From contig NZ_PVTJ01000007.1 in the NCBI RefSeq assembly GCF_003002955.1, positions 306,438-370,437 of the forward strand: a DNA stretch of 64,000 bases, read 5' to 3'. This document shows positions 8,013 through 19,625 of this stretch, one piece after another. The position numbers and the translations under genes are program-made. This stretch comes from Glycomyces artemisiae. GTDB lineage: Bacteria > Actinomycetota > Actinomycetes > Mycobacteriales > Micromonosporaceae. The first letter of the stretch is position 1. Each line of letters opens with the position of its first letter. Below the pieces are notes generated by a model. That model was given only the letters and a program-made list of their open reading frames with translations. It did not search any database and was not told the origin of the DNA.

Positions 8013-8681
8013 CTAATGGGCGGTCAGGCGCTTCAGGTACGGGTTGCGGGCGCGCTCGGCCGCGATCGTGGTGGCCGGGCCGTGCCCGGGGAGGACGACG
8101 GTGCCGTCGTCGAGCGGGAGGACCTTCGTGCGCAGCGTCTCCTGCATGGCCGCGTCGGACCCGCCGGGCAGGTCGGTGCGGCCGATCGCGCCGCGGAACA
8201 GCACGTCGCCGGTGAGCGTGTACGCGGCCTCGTCGCCGCTGGTGTGGAACATCGCCGACCCGGCGGTGTGGCCTGGCGCGTGGTCCACGGTGAAGCGCAT
8301 CCCCGCGATCTCGACGGCGCCGCCGTCGGCGAGGACCTGCACGTCGTCGGGCTCGGTCCAGTCCAGGCCGGTGCCCACGAGCGACATCATGTTCGGTCCG
8401 AAGCCCTGCGTGGGGTCGGCGAGCAGGTGCGCGTCGTCGGCGTGGATGTACGCGGGGACGTCGTTCGCGCCGCACACGGGCGTCACGGAGAACGTATGGT
8501 CCAAGTGCCCGTGCGTGAGGACCACGGCGACGGGCTTGAGGCCGCGCTCGCCGAGCAGGGCCTCCAGGCGCGGGGCGATGCCGATGCCCGGGTCCACGAC
8601 CACGCACTCGGCGCCGGGACCGGAGGACAGCACGTAGCAGTTCGTCCCGAACGCATCGGCCACCAGCGTCTCGATGAGCAC
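8013..8681 (-). CDS. MBL-fold metal-dependent hydrolase (glyoxalase II-like)
   Basis: The 222-residue metallo-beta-lactamase-fold protein carries the metal-binding THGHLDH motif (HxHxDH), a further His in HAPGHTAGS, an Asp in TGDVLFRGAIGR, and a last His in LPGHGP. It matches the glyoxalase II/persulphide dioxygenase-like hydrolases found next to hisS in many actinobacteria. The natural substrate is uncertain because these organisms use mycothiol rather than glutathione. GTG at 8681 was chosen because GGGAGG lies just upstream (8684-8693); an ATG 33 bases further up has none. Confidence 0.88.
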   Translation of the reverse strand: MLIETLVADAFGTNCYVLSSGPGAECVVVDPGIGIAPRLEALLGERGLKPVAVVLTHGHLDHTFSVTPVCGANDVPAYIHADDAHLLADPTQGFGPNMMSLVGTGLDWTEPDDVQVLADGGAVEIAGMRFTVDHAPGHTAGSAMFHTSGDEAAYTLTGDVLFRGAIGRTDLPGGSDAAMQETLRTKVLPLDDGTVVLPGHGPATTIAAERARNPYLKRLTAH

Positions 8682-8804
8682 CGCTCCCCCTCCCTTCGCG
8701 GGCTCAGAATACACGGGGCATCCTGCGGTGACGCGTCTGACTTGACCCGGTTAGACTGCGGAACTCGTAACCCCCAACACAAGCGAACGTCATGAGGAGT
8801 CCAG

Positions 8805-9140
8805 GTGCCCGCGAAGTCCAAGCACATGGAGCAGCGCAAGCAGCGCATCGCGAACGCGAAGAAGAACGCGCGCCTCGCGGGCAAGCTGCGCAGGCGGCGC
8901 CAGCTCCAGGCGCTGGGCGGACTCCTCGCCGTCGCCGCGGTCCTGACGCTGGTCTACCTCTGGCAGGACGGGTTCTTCAAGGGCGAGGAGCCCGCGACGG
9001 AGGAGCCCACGGCCGAGGTCACGACGGATCCGCTGGCGACAGACGCGCCCACCGACGGCACCGAGACGGCGACGGCCGACCCGACCGCCGACCCGACGGC
9101 GGAGTCCTCCGAGACCCCGACCGACACCGAGACCGAGTAA
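8805..9140 (+). CDS. Small membrane protein with basic N-terminus and Thr/Pro/Glu-rich extracytoplasmic tail
   Basis: This 111-residue protein has a strongly basic N-terminus (KKNARLAGKLRRRR), one membrane helix at about residues 34-52, and a low-complexity acidic tail of EEPT, TADPT and SSETPT repeats. It resembles the N-terminal third of the cyclophilin gene that follows but has no catalytic domain. AGGAG precedes the GTG start by about 7 bases. Only 32 bases separate it from the cyclophilin gene, so the two are probably co-transcribed. I cannot give it a function. Confidence 0.75.
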   Translation: MPAKSKHMEQRKQRIANAKKNARLAGKLRRRRQLQALGGLLAVAAVLTLVYLWQDGFFKGEEPATEEPTAEVTTDPLATDAPTDGTETATADPTADPTAESSETPTDTETE

Positions 9141-9172
9141 GCACCCCCAACCCGCGCGAAGGAGAACCGACG

Positions 9173-10069
9173 GTGGCGTCGAAACAGGCTCAGCGACTGG
9201 CGGCCCGGCAGCAGTTGCAGCAGCGCATGGCCGTCAAGGCCGAGGAGGAGCGCCGCAGGCGCACCGTCGCGTGGAGCGTCGGCGGCGTGGCGGGCCTCGC
9301 GGCCCTCGTGCTCCTGGCTTGGGGCGCGTTCGCGTGGCTCGGCCCCGACGGCGACGGCGGCGGGTCCAGCGACCCGGACGTGCAGCAGCTGGTGAAGGAC
9401 GCCGAGGCGGCGGCCGACCGCTGCGGCGACGTCGAGCCCAGCGGCGAGGGCGCCACGGGCACCGCGACCGAGGGCCTCACCGACGGCCGCCCCGTGCAGG
9501 ACGTCTACCTCGAATGCCTCCAGATGTCGGCGCCGGACGCCTCCTCGACCGCGCCGTGCATGTACACCTCGATGGACGGGACCAGCCCGGTTCCGCTCGC
9601 GACCCAGCCCGCCGCCGGGTCGCAGGAGATGACCATCGTGACCAACCTCGGCGTCATCACCGCCGACATCGAGACCGCCGAGGCCCCGTGCACCGCCGGG
9701 TCCTTCACGTTCCTCGCGAAGGACGGCTACTTCGACGACCAGCAGTGCCACCGCCTGACCACCGACGGCATCTACGTCCTCCAGTGCGGTGACCCCGACG
9801 CGCGCGCCGCGATCGAGGCCGGCACGCCCGAGAACGCCGGCGCCGGTTCCCCCGGCTACCAGTACGGCGAGGAGAACACGCCCGTCGAGGCCGAGGCGAA
9901 CTACCCGGCCGGGACCATCGCGATGGCGAACGCGGGCGCCGGGACCACCGGCAGCCAGTTCTTCATCGTGTACGAGGACACCACGCTGGGCGCGGACTAC
10001 ACGATCCTCGGCCAGATCACCTCGGGCCTGGACATCGTCGAGCAGGTCGCGGCCGCGGGCGTCATGTAG
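9173..10069 (+). CDS. Membrane-anchored cyclophilin-type peptidyl-prolyl cis-trans isomerase
   Basis: The 298-residue protein has a basic amphipathic N-terminus (about 1-33), one membrane helix (about 36-58), a linker with scattered Cys, then a cyclophilin domain from about residue 155. Visible cyclophilin motifs are FTFLAKDGYFDDQQCHR, a weakened active-site region where the usual FHR and QGGDP appear as CHR and QCGDP, the GTIAMANAG block, and GSQFFI. The catalytic Arg in CHR is retained. It probably folds exported proteins outside the membrane. The GTG start follows GGAG at 9161-9164. Homologues sit next to rel and hisS in related genomes. Confidence 0.88.
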   Translation: MASKQAQRLAARQQLQQRMAVKAEEERRRRTVAWSVGGVAGLAALVLLAWGAFAWLGPDGDGGGSSDPDVQQLVKDAEAAADRCGDVEPSGEGATGTATEGLTDGRPVQDVYLECLQMSAPDASSTAPCMYTSMDGTSPVPLATQPAAGSQEMTIVTNLGVITADIETAEAPCTAGSFTFLAKDGYFDDQQCHRLTTDGIYVLQCGDPDARAAIEAGTPENAGAGSPGYQYGEENTPVEAEANYPAGTIAMANAGAGTTGSQFFIVYEDTTLGADYTILGQITSGLDIVEQVAAAGVM

Positions 10070-10235
10070 CGGCGCTCTGGACGCGACGGCGTTCTCGATG
10101 TGACTCAGTCGCGGGCGCGGTCGGGGCAGCGCAGGCGGCCCCGGCGGCGCCCCGCGGCTAGGATTAATGCGTATCGGAGCCTTGTTGAGGCTTTGAGAAG
10201 CGGAAGTGCCGTGCGAGACCGAGGAGGCGTGCGTG

Positions 10236-12581
<2,346 letters not shown>

Positions 12582-12635
12582 TCCTCGCGATATATGGTGG
12601 GCCGGTCGCCAACCCGCCCACCAGAAAGCAAGGCC

Positions 12636-13112
12636 ATGACGGAACTGTCCCAGTTCGACGACGACGAGCGCGCCCTGATCCTGAACACCCCCGGAGTCGT
12701 CCTCAAGGGGACCGTGGTCTCCGACGGGTCCAAGAACGCCCTCGTGTTCCTCAAGGAGGTCACCGCGGGCGCGAAGGTCTTCAAAGAGGCCCGCAAGCAT
12801 GAGAACGCCTTCGTGAAGTCCGTGGCGCAGGCCCTGCGCGAACGCGACCCCGAGTCCTCGGAGGACGAGCTCCCGGTCGACGACGTCGCCATGTCCGAGG
12901 CCCTCAAGCTCGCCGCCGACGTCGCCGATCTCCTGCGCCGCAAGGCGACCCCCGACGACGCCGCTGCCTACACCGCCTGGCTCCTCCACCTCGCCACCGA
13001 AGTCGCGAGCGCCGTCAAGACCCGCCAGGGCGGCCTCTTCTCCAAGAAGGTGGCGATCAACGAGGGCGAGCGCATGTTCCTCGACGACCTCCACCAGGCC
13101 CTGACCGCCTAG
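12636..13112 (+). CDS. Conserved hypothetical protein, soluble and helical
   Basis: I do not recognise a family for this 158-residue acidic, largely helical protein with no signal peptide or membrane segment. A short beta-prone N-terminal part (GVVLKGTVVSDGSKNALVFLKE) precedes a long helical region. It starts 54 bases after rel and ends at a strong bidirectional terminator, so it probably shares rel transcription. In related genomes apt normally sits near rel; this protein is not a phosphoribosyltransferase, since it lacks the PRPP-binding motif. Confidence 0.7.
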   Translation: MTELSQFDDDERALILNTPGVVLKGTVVSDGSKNALVFLKEVTAGAKVFKEARKHENAFVKSVAQALRERDPESSEDELPVDDVAMSEALKLAADVADLLRRKATPDDAAAYTAWLLHLATEVASAVKTRQGGLFSKKVAINEGERMFLDDLHQALTA

Positions 13113-13118
13113 ACCGAC

Positions 13119-13157
13119 GCCGAAGGCCCGCACCCTGCTCAGGTGCGGGCCTTCGGC
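13119..13157. terminator. Bidirectional terminator
   Basis: A 16-base perfect stem (GCCGAAGGCCCGCACC and complement) with a 7-base loop lies between convergent genes. Confidence 0.85.
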
Positions 13158-13160
13158 GTG

Positions 13161-14348
13161 TCACCACTCGATCGTGTGGGCGTACTGCCAGGCGGTCTTC
13201 TCCGGGGTGGTGAAGCGGGACATGAAGAAGGGCATGAAGGCGTCGCGGAAGCGGGCGGCGACGGGTCCGGCGGCCTTGGACTGGTTGGTGCGGGCGGCTT
13301 CGGCGATGACGCGTTCGACGCGGGCGCGGCGGCGGGACTCGTACGCCTGGAAGGCCTGGTCGACGGGGAGGTCGCGGAGGCACTTGGCGAGTTCGACGGC
13401 GGACTCGGCGGCGAGGCTGGCGCCCTGGCCGGAGGACGGCGAGGTGGCGTGGGCGGCGTCGCCGAGGAGGACGATGCGGCCCTTGGACCAGACTGGGACG
13501 TGCGGGAGGTCTTCGAGCGGCGACGGCGGGATGAACCCGTCGGGCGTCACGTGGTCGAGGATGGTCATGGCCGGTCCGGCGTCGTCGGCGAAGGCGGCCC
13601 TCATGCGGGACATCCACTGGTCGAAGGTGGTGTTCCGCAGGTCGGCGTCCTCCAGGCGGCGGTAGGGCATGTTCGCGAACCAGCCGGTCTGCGCGCCGTC
13701 GGAGAGGTACCCGAAGAAGGCGCGGCGGCCGAAGATCATGCGGAAGTCGCCGCCGGTGGGCTCGATGCCCGCGGGGCCGTCGATGTAGCCGCCGAGGCCC
13801 ACCAGGCCGGTGTAGCGGGGTTTGACGGACGGGTCGATGACGCCGCGGACGGCCGAGCGGATGCCGTCGGCGCCGATCAGGATGTCGGCTTCGGCGGTGG
13901 TGCGGTCGTCGAAGCGGGCGATGACGCTGCGGCCGGTGTCCACGGCGCCCTCGAAGCGCTTGCCGTAGGTGATCGGGACGCCGTCGGCTTCGGCGCGGGC
14001 CTGGAGGAGCTCCGAGATGCGGCCTCGCGGGAGCGTGACGCGCCCGGGCAGGGACGGGTCGGTGTCGATGGTGCCGAGGACCTTGCCGGTGCCCGAGGAG
14101 ATGACCATGCGCGGCGTGGGCATGCCCGCGGCGGCCAGGTCGGCGTCGGCGCCCACGACGCTGAGGGCGTTCAGGCCGTTCGAGGCGAGGCCGAGGGGCC
14201 CGCCCTTGGAGCCGGTGCCGGGCCGGTAGGCCTCGAAGACCTGGGCGTCGATCCCGGCCTTGCGCAGGGCGAGGGCGGCGACGGGGCCGCCGACGCCGCC
14301 GCCGATGACCAGCGCGGTCGTGGCCCTGCGGTGCTGTTCGTTCGTCAT
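13161..14348 (-). CDS. FAD-dependent aromatic-type monooxygenase (class A flavoprotein)
   Basis: The 395-residue protein begins with a Rossmann FAD motif (VIGGGVGGPVAALALRKAG), has the middle DILIGADGIRSAVR segment (the DG motif) near residue 155, and the GDAAHATSPSSGQGA motif near residue 285 that binds the FAD ribityl. This is the PHBH/salicylate hydroxylase family that uses NAD(P)H and oxygen. The substrate is not evident. The ATG at 14348 has no ribosome binding site but TACGCT lies exactly 6 bases upstream, so the message is probably leaderless. Confidence 0.88.
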   Translation of the reverse strand: MTNEQHRRATTALVIGGGVGGPVAALALRKAGIDAQVFEAYRPGTGSKGGPLGLASNGLNALSVVGADADLAAAGMPTPRMVISSGTGKVLGTIDTDPSLPGRVTLPRGRISELLQARAEADGVPITYGKRFEGAVDTGRSVIARFDDRTTAEADILIGADGIRSAVRGVIDPSVKPRYTGLVGLGGYIDGPAGIEPTGGDFRMIFGRRAFFGYLSDGAQTGWFANMPYRRLEDADLRNTTFDQWMSRMRAAFADDAGPAMTILDHVTPDGFIPPSPLEDLPHVPVWSKGRIVLLGDAAHATSPSSGQGASLAAESAVELAKCLRDLPVDQAFQAYESRRRARVERVIAEAARTNQSKAAGPVAARFRDAFMPFFMSRFTTPEKTAWQYAHTIEW

Positions 14349-14515
14349 AGCGGGAGCGTAGGGCGCAATCGGCGCGCGCGGCGTCATCCTGGGGTAGCGT
14401 TCGGGATTCGACCACGGTTGTACGACGCGGTCGTGCAAGCGATTGTCCGGCGAATCGCCGCGGGGTCCCGGATCCGCTCTTATAGTGAGATCGACTCACG
14501 TAGGGAGGGGTTCTC

Positions 14516-14707
14516 GTGGACAAGTTCAACGAGATGAAGGACAAGGCCGGCGACATGGCCGACGACGCCAAGGACAAGGCCGAAGATCTGTACAACAAGG
14601 CCAAGGAGTCGCCGGTGGGCGACAAACTGGACGACGTCACCGACCAGGTCAAGGAGAAGGCCCAGGGCCTGATCTCGAAGTTCAAGGGCGACAAAGGCCC
14701 CGAGTGA
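14516..14707 (+). CDS. Small CsbD/MT0933-like helical protein
   Basis: This 63-residue, very hydrophilic protein is almost entirely predicted helix with a repeating Lys/Asp/Glu pattern (MKDKAGDMADDAKDKAEDL). Such proteins are annotated as CsbD-like stress proteins or MT0933-like antitoxins; no toxin gene is adjacent, so the antitoxin label is doubtful. The GTG start has GGAGG at 14503-14507. A strong terminator follows. Its role is probably general stress related, by analogy only. Confidence 0.75.
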   Translation: MDKFNEMKDKAGDMADDAKDKAEDLYNKAKESPVGDKLDDVTDQVKEKAQGLISKFKGDKGPE

Positions 14708-14739
14708 CCTGAGGCTCCCGTAGCGAGCCAGCCAGCTGC

Positions 14740-14777
14740 AAAGCGGCGGGCGGACCTGGTGGTCCGCCCGCCGCTTT
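14740..14777. terminator. Bidirectional terminator
   Basis: A 17-base perfect stem (AAAGCGGCGGGCGGACC and complement) with a 4-base loop lies between the CsbD-like gene and secF, with A/T tails on both strands. Confidence 0.85.
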
Positions 14778-14788
14778 CGTACTGCCTG

Positions 14789-16003
14789 CTAGCGCCGCTT
14801 GCGCTTCTTGTTGTTGCTGCTCGGCCGCGACTGCGCGGACCGGTTCGGGCCGGACCTGACGGTGCTGGAGCCGGACTTGACGGGCTCCTCCAGCAGCTCC
14901 AGCGGGAGGTCGTCGATCTTGGCGGTCTCCAGGCGGTCGTCGTCCTCGTCGTCGTCCGCGGCGGCGGGCTTGCGGGCGGGCTTCTCGGCCTTCTCGGCGT
15001 CGTCCTCGCCGCGGCCGCGGGCCGTGGAGACCTTCTTGTTGTGGCGCTGGACGGCGGCGCTGCGCTCGGCCAGGTCCACCACCCACGGGGCGGCCAGGAA
15101 GATCGAGGAGTACGCGCCGACGACCATGCCGACGAACAGCACGAGCGCCAGGTCCTTCAGCGTGCCGACGCCGAGCGCGCCCACGCCGACGAACAGCAGT
15201 GCCGCCACGGGCAGCACGCCGATCACGGAGGTGTTGATCGAGCGCATGAGCGTCTGGTTGACCGCGTCGTTGACCGCCTCGGCGAAGGTCTGGTTGCGCG
15301 ACTTGAGCAGCTGCGCGGTGTTCTCCTGGACCTTGTCGAAGACGACGACGGTGTCGTAGATCGAGTACCCGAGGATCGTCAGGAGGCCGACGATCGTGGA
15401 GGGCGTGATCTCGAAGCCGACGAGCGAGTAGATGCCGACGGTGATGATGATGTCGTGCGCGAGCGCGCCCAGCGAGGCGATGGCCATGCGCCGCTCGTAC
15501 CTGATCCAGATGAAGGCCGAGACCAGCACCAGGAACACGATGAGCGCGATGAGCGCCTGCTTGGACACGGCCGCGCCCCAGGTCGCGGAGACCTCGGAGA
15601 CGGAGATCGAGTCGGCCCCGATGCCCGCCTCGGCGGCCATCGCGTCGCGGACCTGCGTGGACTGGTCGCCTTCGAGCTCGCCGACGCGGATGATGTACGA
15701 CCGGCCGTCGCCGGTCCCGGCGACCTGGCCGGTGCCGACCTCGGCGCCCGCGGCCTCCGCGGCGTTCTCGACGTCTTCGAGGGACGCGGAGGTGCTCGCG
15801 GCGGGCACGGCGTACTGGACGCCGCCCGCGAAGTCGATGCCGAGGACGAAGCCCTTGAAGATCATGACGACCACGAGGGCGGCGATGACGATCCCGGAGG
15901 CGAGGTAGAACTTCCGGCGGTTGGCGATGAACTGGAAGTTCGTCTCGCCGCGGTAGAGCTGGCTGAGGACGCTCGGCCGCTTCTCGGTCTGCTTGGTGCT
16001 CAT
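14789..16003 (-). CDS. secF: Protein translocase subunit SecF
   Basis: At 404 residues this is an RND-type partner of SecD that helps drive late translocation through SecYEG using the proton motive force. It has a first membrane helix at about 31-53, a periplasmic-type P4 region beginning GIDFAGGVQY, and five more helices containing RYERRMAIASLGALAHDIIIT and VGLLTILGYSIYDTVVVFDKVQEN, a hallmark of SecF. The C-terminal cytoplasmic tail of about 100 residues is long and highly charged, as in other actinobacteria. It starts 6 bases after the secD stop, so both are one transcript. Confidence 0.96.
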   Translation of the reverse strand: MSTKQTEKRPSVLSQLYRGETNFQFIANRRKFYLASGIVIAALVVVMIFKGFVLGIDFAGGVQYAVPAASTSASLEDVENAAEAAGAEVGTGQVAGTGDGRSYIIRVGELEGDQSTQVRDAMAAEAGIGADSISVSEVSATWGAAVSKQALIALIVFLVLVSAFIWIRYERRMAIASLGALAHDIIITVGIYSLVGFEITPSTIVGLLTILGYSIYDTVVVFDKVQENTAQLLKSRNQTFAEAVNDAVNQTLMRSINTSVIGVLPVAALLFVGVGALGVGTLKDLALVLFVGMVVGAYSSIFLAAPWVVDLAERSAAVQRHNKKVSTARGRGEDDAEKAEKPARKPAAADDDEDDDRLETAKIDDLPLELLEEPVKSGSSTVRSGPNRSAQSRPSSNNKKRKRR

Positions 16004-16009
16004 CGGTCC

Positions 16010-17848
16010 TTAGCCTTTCGCGGCCGCGTCGCCGGTGGCCGGGGCGGTCTTGGTGTGCAGGCCGGAGAGGGCCTGGCTGTTGAGGACCCTCCCGCGCGAG
16101 AGCCATTCGGCGATCGGGTGGGTGAAGAGGAAGACGATCATGACGTCGACGATCGTGGAGATGCCGAGCGAGAACGCGAACGCGCGGACCGGGCCGATCG
16201 CCAGGATGTACAGGACGACCGCGGAGATCATCGAGATGGCGTTCGCCGACAGGATCGTGCGGCGGGCGCGGACCCACGCGCGCGGGATCGCCGAGCGGGC
16301 CGAGCGGCCCCCGGCCATCTCCTCCTTGATCCTCTCGAAGTACACGATGAACGAGTCCGCGGTGATGCCGATCGAGACCACGAAGCCCGCCACGCCCGCG
16401 AGGGTCAGCGTCAGTCCTACCTGGGAGCCCAGGAGCGCGATCGCCGGGTACAGGACCGCGGAGGCGACGATGAGCGAGCCGAGGACCACGAAGCCCATGA
16501 GCCGGTAGTAGACCATCGAGTACAGGAACACCAGGATCAGGCCGAGGAGCATGGCGTACATGCCCGCTTCGAGCTGGTCCACGCCGAGCGTCGCGGTGAC
16601 CTCGTTGACGGTCTCGACGACGAACGTCGTCGGCAGCGAGCCGAAGTTGAGCTGGTCGGCGAGCTGGTTCGCCTCGTCGGCGGTGAAGTCGCCCGAGATC
16701 TGCGTGGAGTTGCTCGACGCCTCCTGGATCTCCGGGGCCGACACGACCTCGTTGTCGAGGACGATCGCGACCTGGGAGCCGACGTTCTCGGTGGTGAGCG
16801 TGCCCCACTTCTCGGCACCCGCGGAGGAGAACGCGACGTTCACGACGAAGCGGTTCGGGTTGGCCTGGTCGTTGCCGACGTCGGCGGAGGTGACGTCCGA
16901 GCCGAGCACGGTCGCGGGCTGGAGCAGGTACTTGTAGGAGACCTTCAGCGACGGGTCGTCGGGCGAGTACGGCTCGGGGGCCGAGCACGCCACGACCTCG
17001 ACGTCCGCCTGCTGCACGGCGCCCGGCGGGCGGGAGTCCAGCTGCGAGCAGGTGACCTGCGGGACGAAGAACTGCACGTTCGCGGGAAGCAGCGAGACCT
17101 CTTCGGCGGTGAGCTCGCCGAACGGCTCCAGGAGCGCCATGGTCGCCTCGTCGGCGGGGGCCGCGGTGAGGGCCTGCGCGGTCGCGGCGGCGTCGGCGCC
17201 GACCTTCGCCCACACGTCGTCGAGCGTGATGTCGGCGTCGTCGCTGGTGGGCGCCTGGCCCGAACCGGACGTGTCCTCGCTCGCGGCCTCCTCGGTGGGC
17301 GTCTCGGAGGCGTCCGCGGTCGGCGTCTCGCTGGACTCGGCCGTGGGCTCCTCGGACGCGCCGTCGGTGGGCTCCTCGGTCGGGGTCTCCTCGGCGAGGG
17401 CGTCCTCCAGCGCGGAGGTGTCCATCGTCGAGTTCGTGACGATCCGGAACCGCAGCTCCGCGGGCGCGCCGACGTCGCGGAGCGCCTGCTCGTCGATGTC
17501 GTCGCCCGCGACGTTCACGACGATGTTCTCGTTGCCCTCGACGAACACCTCGGGCTCGGAGACGCCGGTCGAGTTGACGCGGCTCTCGATGATCTGGCGG
17601 GCCTGCTCCATCGTCTCGGCCGAGGGCGGCTCATCGCTGCCCTGCTGGTACGCCGTGAGCGTCATGGAGAGCCCGCCCTGGAGGTCGAGCCCGAGCTTCG
17701 GAGTGGGGAACTTCCACCCGGAACCCGCCAGCGCGGACACCCACAGGACCGCGAGCACGAGGAGCAGGGCCACGAAGTACGGGGCGACTGCCAGGCGCTT
17801 GCGCTGGATCTTCTTCCGTGGGCGGTCAGCGCCCGTTACTGAAGCCAA
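16010..17848 (-). CDS. secD: Protein translocase subunit SecD
   Basis: The 612-residue SecD starts with a membrane helix (about 21-42) and LGLDLQGGLSMTL, contains the large extracytoplasmic P1 domain, and ends with five helices carrying ITADSFIVYFERIKEEM. Between residues 150 and 200 lies an unusual Thr/Glu/Ser/Pro-rich insertion with repeated SSETPT and EEPT, inside the P1 region. The start codon appears to be TTG with GAGGAAGAG upstream. It follows yajC after a gap of about 160 bases and is coupled to secF downstream. Confidence 0.95.
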   Translation of the reverse strand: MASVTGADRPRKKIQRKRLAVAPYFVALLLVLAVLWVSALAGSGWKFPTPKLGLDLQGGLSMTLTAYQQGSDEPPSAETMEQARQIIESRVNSTGVSEPEVFVEGNENIVVNVAGDDIDEQALRDVGAPAELRFRIVTNSTMDTSALEDALAEETPTEEPTDGASEEPTAESSETPTADASETPTEEAASEDTSGSGQAPTSDDADITLDDVWAKVGADAAATAQALTAAPADEATMALLEPFGELTAEEVSLLPANVQFFVPQVTCSQLDSRPPGAVQQADVEVVACSAPEPYSPDDPSLKVSYKYLLQPATVLGSDVTSADVGNDQANPNRFVVNVAFSSAGAEKWGTLTTENVGSQVAIVLDNEVVSAPEIQEASSNSTQISGDFTADEANQLADQLNFGSLPTTFVVETVNEVTATLGVDQLEAGMYAMLLGLILVFLYSMVYYRLMGFVVLGSLIVASAVLYPAIALLGSQVGLTLTLAGVAGFVVSIGITADSFIVYFERIKEEMAGGRSARSAIPRAWVRARRTILSANAISMISAVVLYILAIGPVRAFAFSLGISTIVDVMIVFLFTHPIAEWLSRGRVLNSQALSGLHTKTAPATGDAAAKG

Positions 17849-18010
17849 TGGTCGGTCTCTTCCTCAGAACTCGGACAGGGGCGGGCGCGAAGCGACCGCG
17901 CAGACGGTGGCGGGCGCCGGCCCGCGCTCGCGGGCCGGAGGGAGTGGGCTCGCACACGCACCTTCGGCGGGGCTCATTCTAGGACGGGTGCCTCAAAGGG
18001 CATGCACGGC

Positions 18011-18457
18011 CTAGTACTCCTTGCGGTCGGGGTTCCCGGAGTGCTTGTCGCCGTCGGTCTTCTCGTCGCCGTTCGCGAGCTTCTCCAGGTCCTCGTCGGA
18101 GAGGGTGGCCTCTTCGTCGGAGACGGTCTCGGCGGCCTCGGGCTCGGCGTCGGCCTCGGCGGGGGTGACGACCTTGGCGATGGCCTGGCGGGCGAAGACG
18201 AGGAAGGTGTCGTCGCTGGCCTCGATGGTGATGGTCTCGTCGTCGGAGTCGACGACGGTGCCGTAGAGGCCGCCGATGGTCATGACGCGGGCACCGGGCT
18301 GGACGTTGGACTGCATGTCCTGCTGCTCGCGCTGGCGCTTGCGCTGCGGGCGGATCATCACGAAGTACATGAGCGCGATGAAGCCGACGATCATGATGAG
18401 GAACATGATGTTGGAGCCGCCGGCGCTTTCCTGAGCGAGGACGTCGGTTGCGAGCAC
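18011..18457 (-). CDS. yajC: Preprotein translocase accessory subunit YajC
   Basis: The 148-residue protein has the YajC layout: one N-terminal membrane helix (FLIMIVGFIALMYFVMIRPQ, about residues 18-37) ending in the conserved RPQ motif, a basic stretch KRQREQQ, then a compact domain with GARVMTIGGLYGTV. The acidic C-terminal tail is longer than in E. coli. GTG at 18457 was chosen because AAAGG lies about 9 bases upstream; another in-frame GTG at 18484 has none. It heads the yajC-secD-secF group. Confidence 0.93.
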   Translation of the reverse strand: MLATDVLAQESAGGSNIMFLIMIVGFIALMYFVMIRPQRKRQREQQDMQSNVQPGARVMTIGGLYGTVVDSDDETITIEASDDTFLVFARQAIAKVVTPAEADAEPEAAETVSDEEATLSDEDLEKLANGDEKTDGDKHSGNPDRKEY

Positions 18458-18551
18458 GGTGGTGCCTTTCGTCGTGGTGGTCACGGTCTGGGAGGGTGGC
18501 GTGCGCGGAGTCTATCCAATACGTGGTGTCGCCCCGTCTCCACGGCCCACC

Positions 18552-19622
18552 CTACGCGTCGCCGCTGCGGAACAGCCCGTCGGCGCTCGGGGGCCGGAGG
18601 CCGAGGTGCTGCCAGGCGGCGTCGGTGGCGACGCGGCCGCGGGGGGTGCGGGCGACGAGTCCGGCGCGCACGAGGAAGGGCTCGCAGACCTCCTCGACGG
18701 TGTCGGGCTGCTCCCCCACGGCGACGGCGAGGGTCTTGGGGCCGACGGGGCCGCCGTTGAAGGTCTGGACGAGGGCGCGGAGGACGGCGCGGTCGAGGCG
18801 GTCGAGGCCGAGGGTGTCGACGTCGTAGAGGTGGAGTGCGTCGACGGCGACCTGCTCGGTGATGGTGCCGGCGGCGCGGACCTGCGCGAAGTCGCGGACG
18901 CGGCGCAGGAGGCGGTTGGCGATGCGGGGGGTGCCGCGGGAGCGCCCGGCGATCTGGGCGGCGCCTTCGGGGGTGATGCCGACGTCGAGGATGGCGGCGG
19001 AGCGGTTGACGATCGCTTCGAGCTCGTCCTCGGCGTAGAACTCCAGCTGGCCGAGGAAGCCGAAGCGGTCGCGGAGGGGCCCGGTGAGGAGCCCGGCGCG
19101 GGTGGTGGCGCCGACGAGCGTGAACGGTTCGAGTTCGAGGGGGATGGCGGTGGCGCCGGGGCCCTTGCCGACGACGACGTCGACGCGGTAGTCCTCCATG
19201 GCGGTGTAGAGGAGCTCCTCGGCGGGGCGGGCCATGCGGTGGATCTCGTCGATGAAGAGGACTTCGCGGGGTTCGAGGCTGGTGAGGATCGCGGCGAGGT
19301 CGCCGGAGCGTTCGAGGGCGGGCCCGGAGGTCTGGCGCAGGCTCACGCCGAGCTCGGCTGCGATGATCATGGAGAGAGTGGTCTTGCCGAGGCCGGGCGG
19401 GCCCGACAGGAGGATGTGGTCGGGCGGGGTGCCGCGGTGGCGGGCGCCTTCGAGGATGAGGCCGATCTGCTCCCGGACGCGGCCCTGGCCGATGATCTCG
19501 TCGAGCTTGCCGGGGCGGATGCCCGCTTCGGCCTTGCGTTCGAGCTCGGTGGCCTCGGCGGCGGTGAGGGCCCGGTCCCATTCTTCGGCGGAGTACTCGA
19601 TGTCGTCGATCTCGTCTGCCAT
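18552..19622 (-). CDS. ruvB: Holliday junction branch-migration ATPase RuvB
   Basis: This is a 356-residue AAA+ motor. Walker A is GPPGLGKTT, Walker B is LFIDEIHR, sensor 1 is [18 protein letters not shown], and sensor 2 is [15 protein letters not shown]; the C-terminal winged helix is present. It acts as hexameric rings with RuvA on recombination intermediates. It starts 3 bases after the ruvA stop, so the two are translated together. All key residues are intact. Confidence 0.97.
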   Translation of the reverse strand: MADEIDDIEYSAEEWDRALTAAEATELERKAEAGIRPGKLDEIIGQGRVREQIGLILEGARHRGTPPDHILLSGPPGLGKTTLSMIIAAELGVSLRQTSGPALERSGDLAAILTSLEPREVLFIDEIHRMARPAEELLYTAMEDYRVDVVVGKGPGATAIPLELEPFTLVGATTRAGLLTGPLRDRFGFLGQLEFYAEDELEAIVNRSAAILDVGITPEGAAQIAGRSRGTPRIANRLLRRVRDFAQVRAAGTITEQVAVDALHLYDVDTLGLDRLDRAVLRALVQTFNGGPVGPKTLAVAVGEQPDTVEEVCEPFLVRAGLVARTPRGRVATDAAWQHLGLRPPSADGLFRSGDA

Positions 19623-19625
19623 GGG

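Noticed and set aside
14516..14707. Antitoxin assignment for the CsbD/MT0933-like peptide
   Set aside because: No toxin gene lies beside it; the terminator directly follows, so it is monocistronic.
14759..17842. 1027-codon plus-strand frame opposite secD-secF
   Set aside because: Antisense shadow. SecD and SecF signatures are complete on the minus strand.
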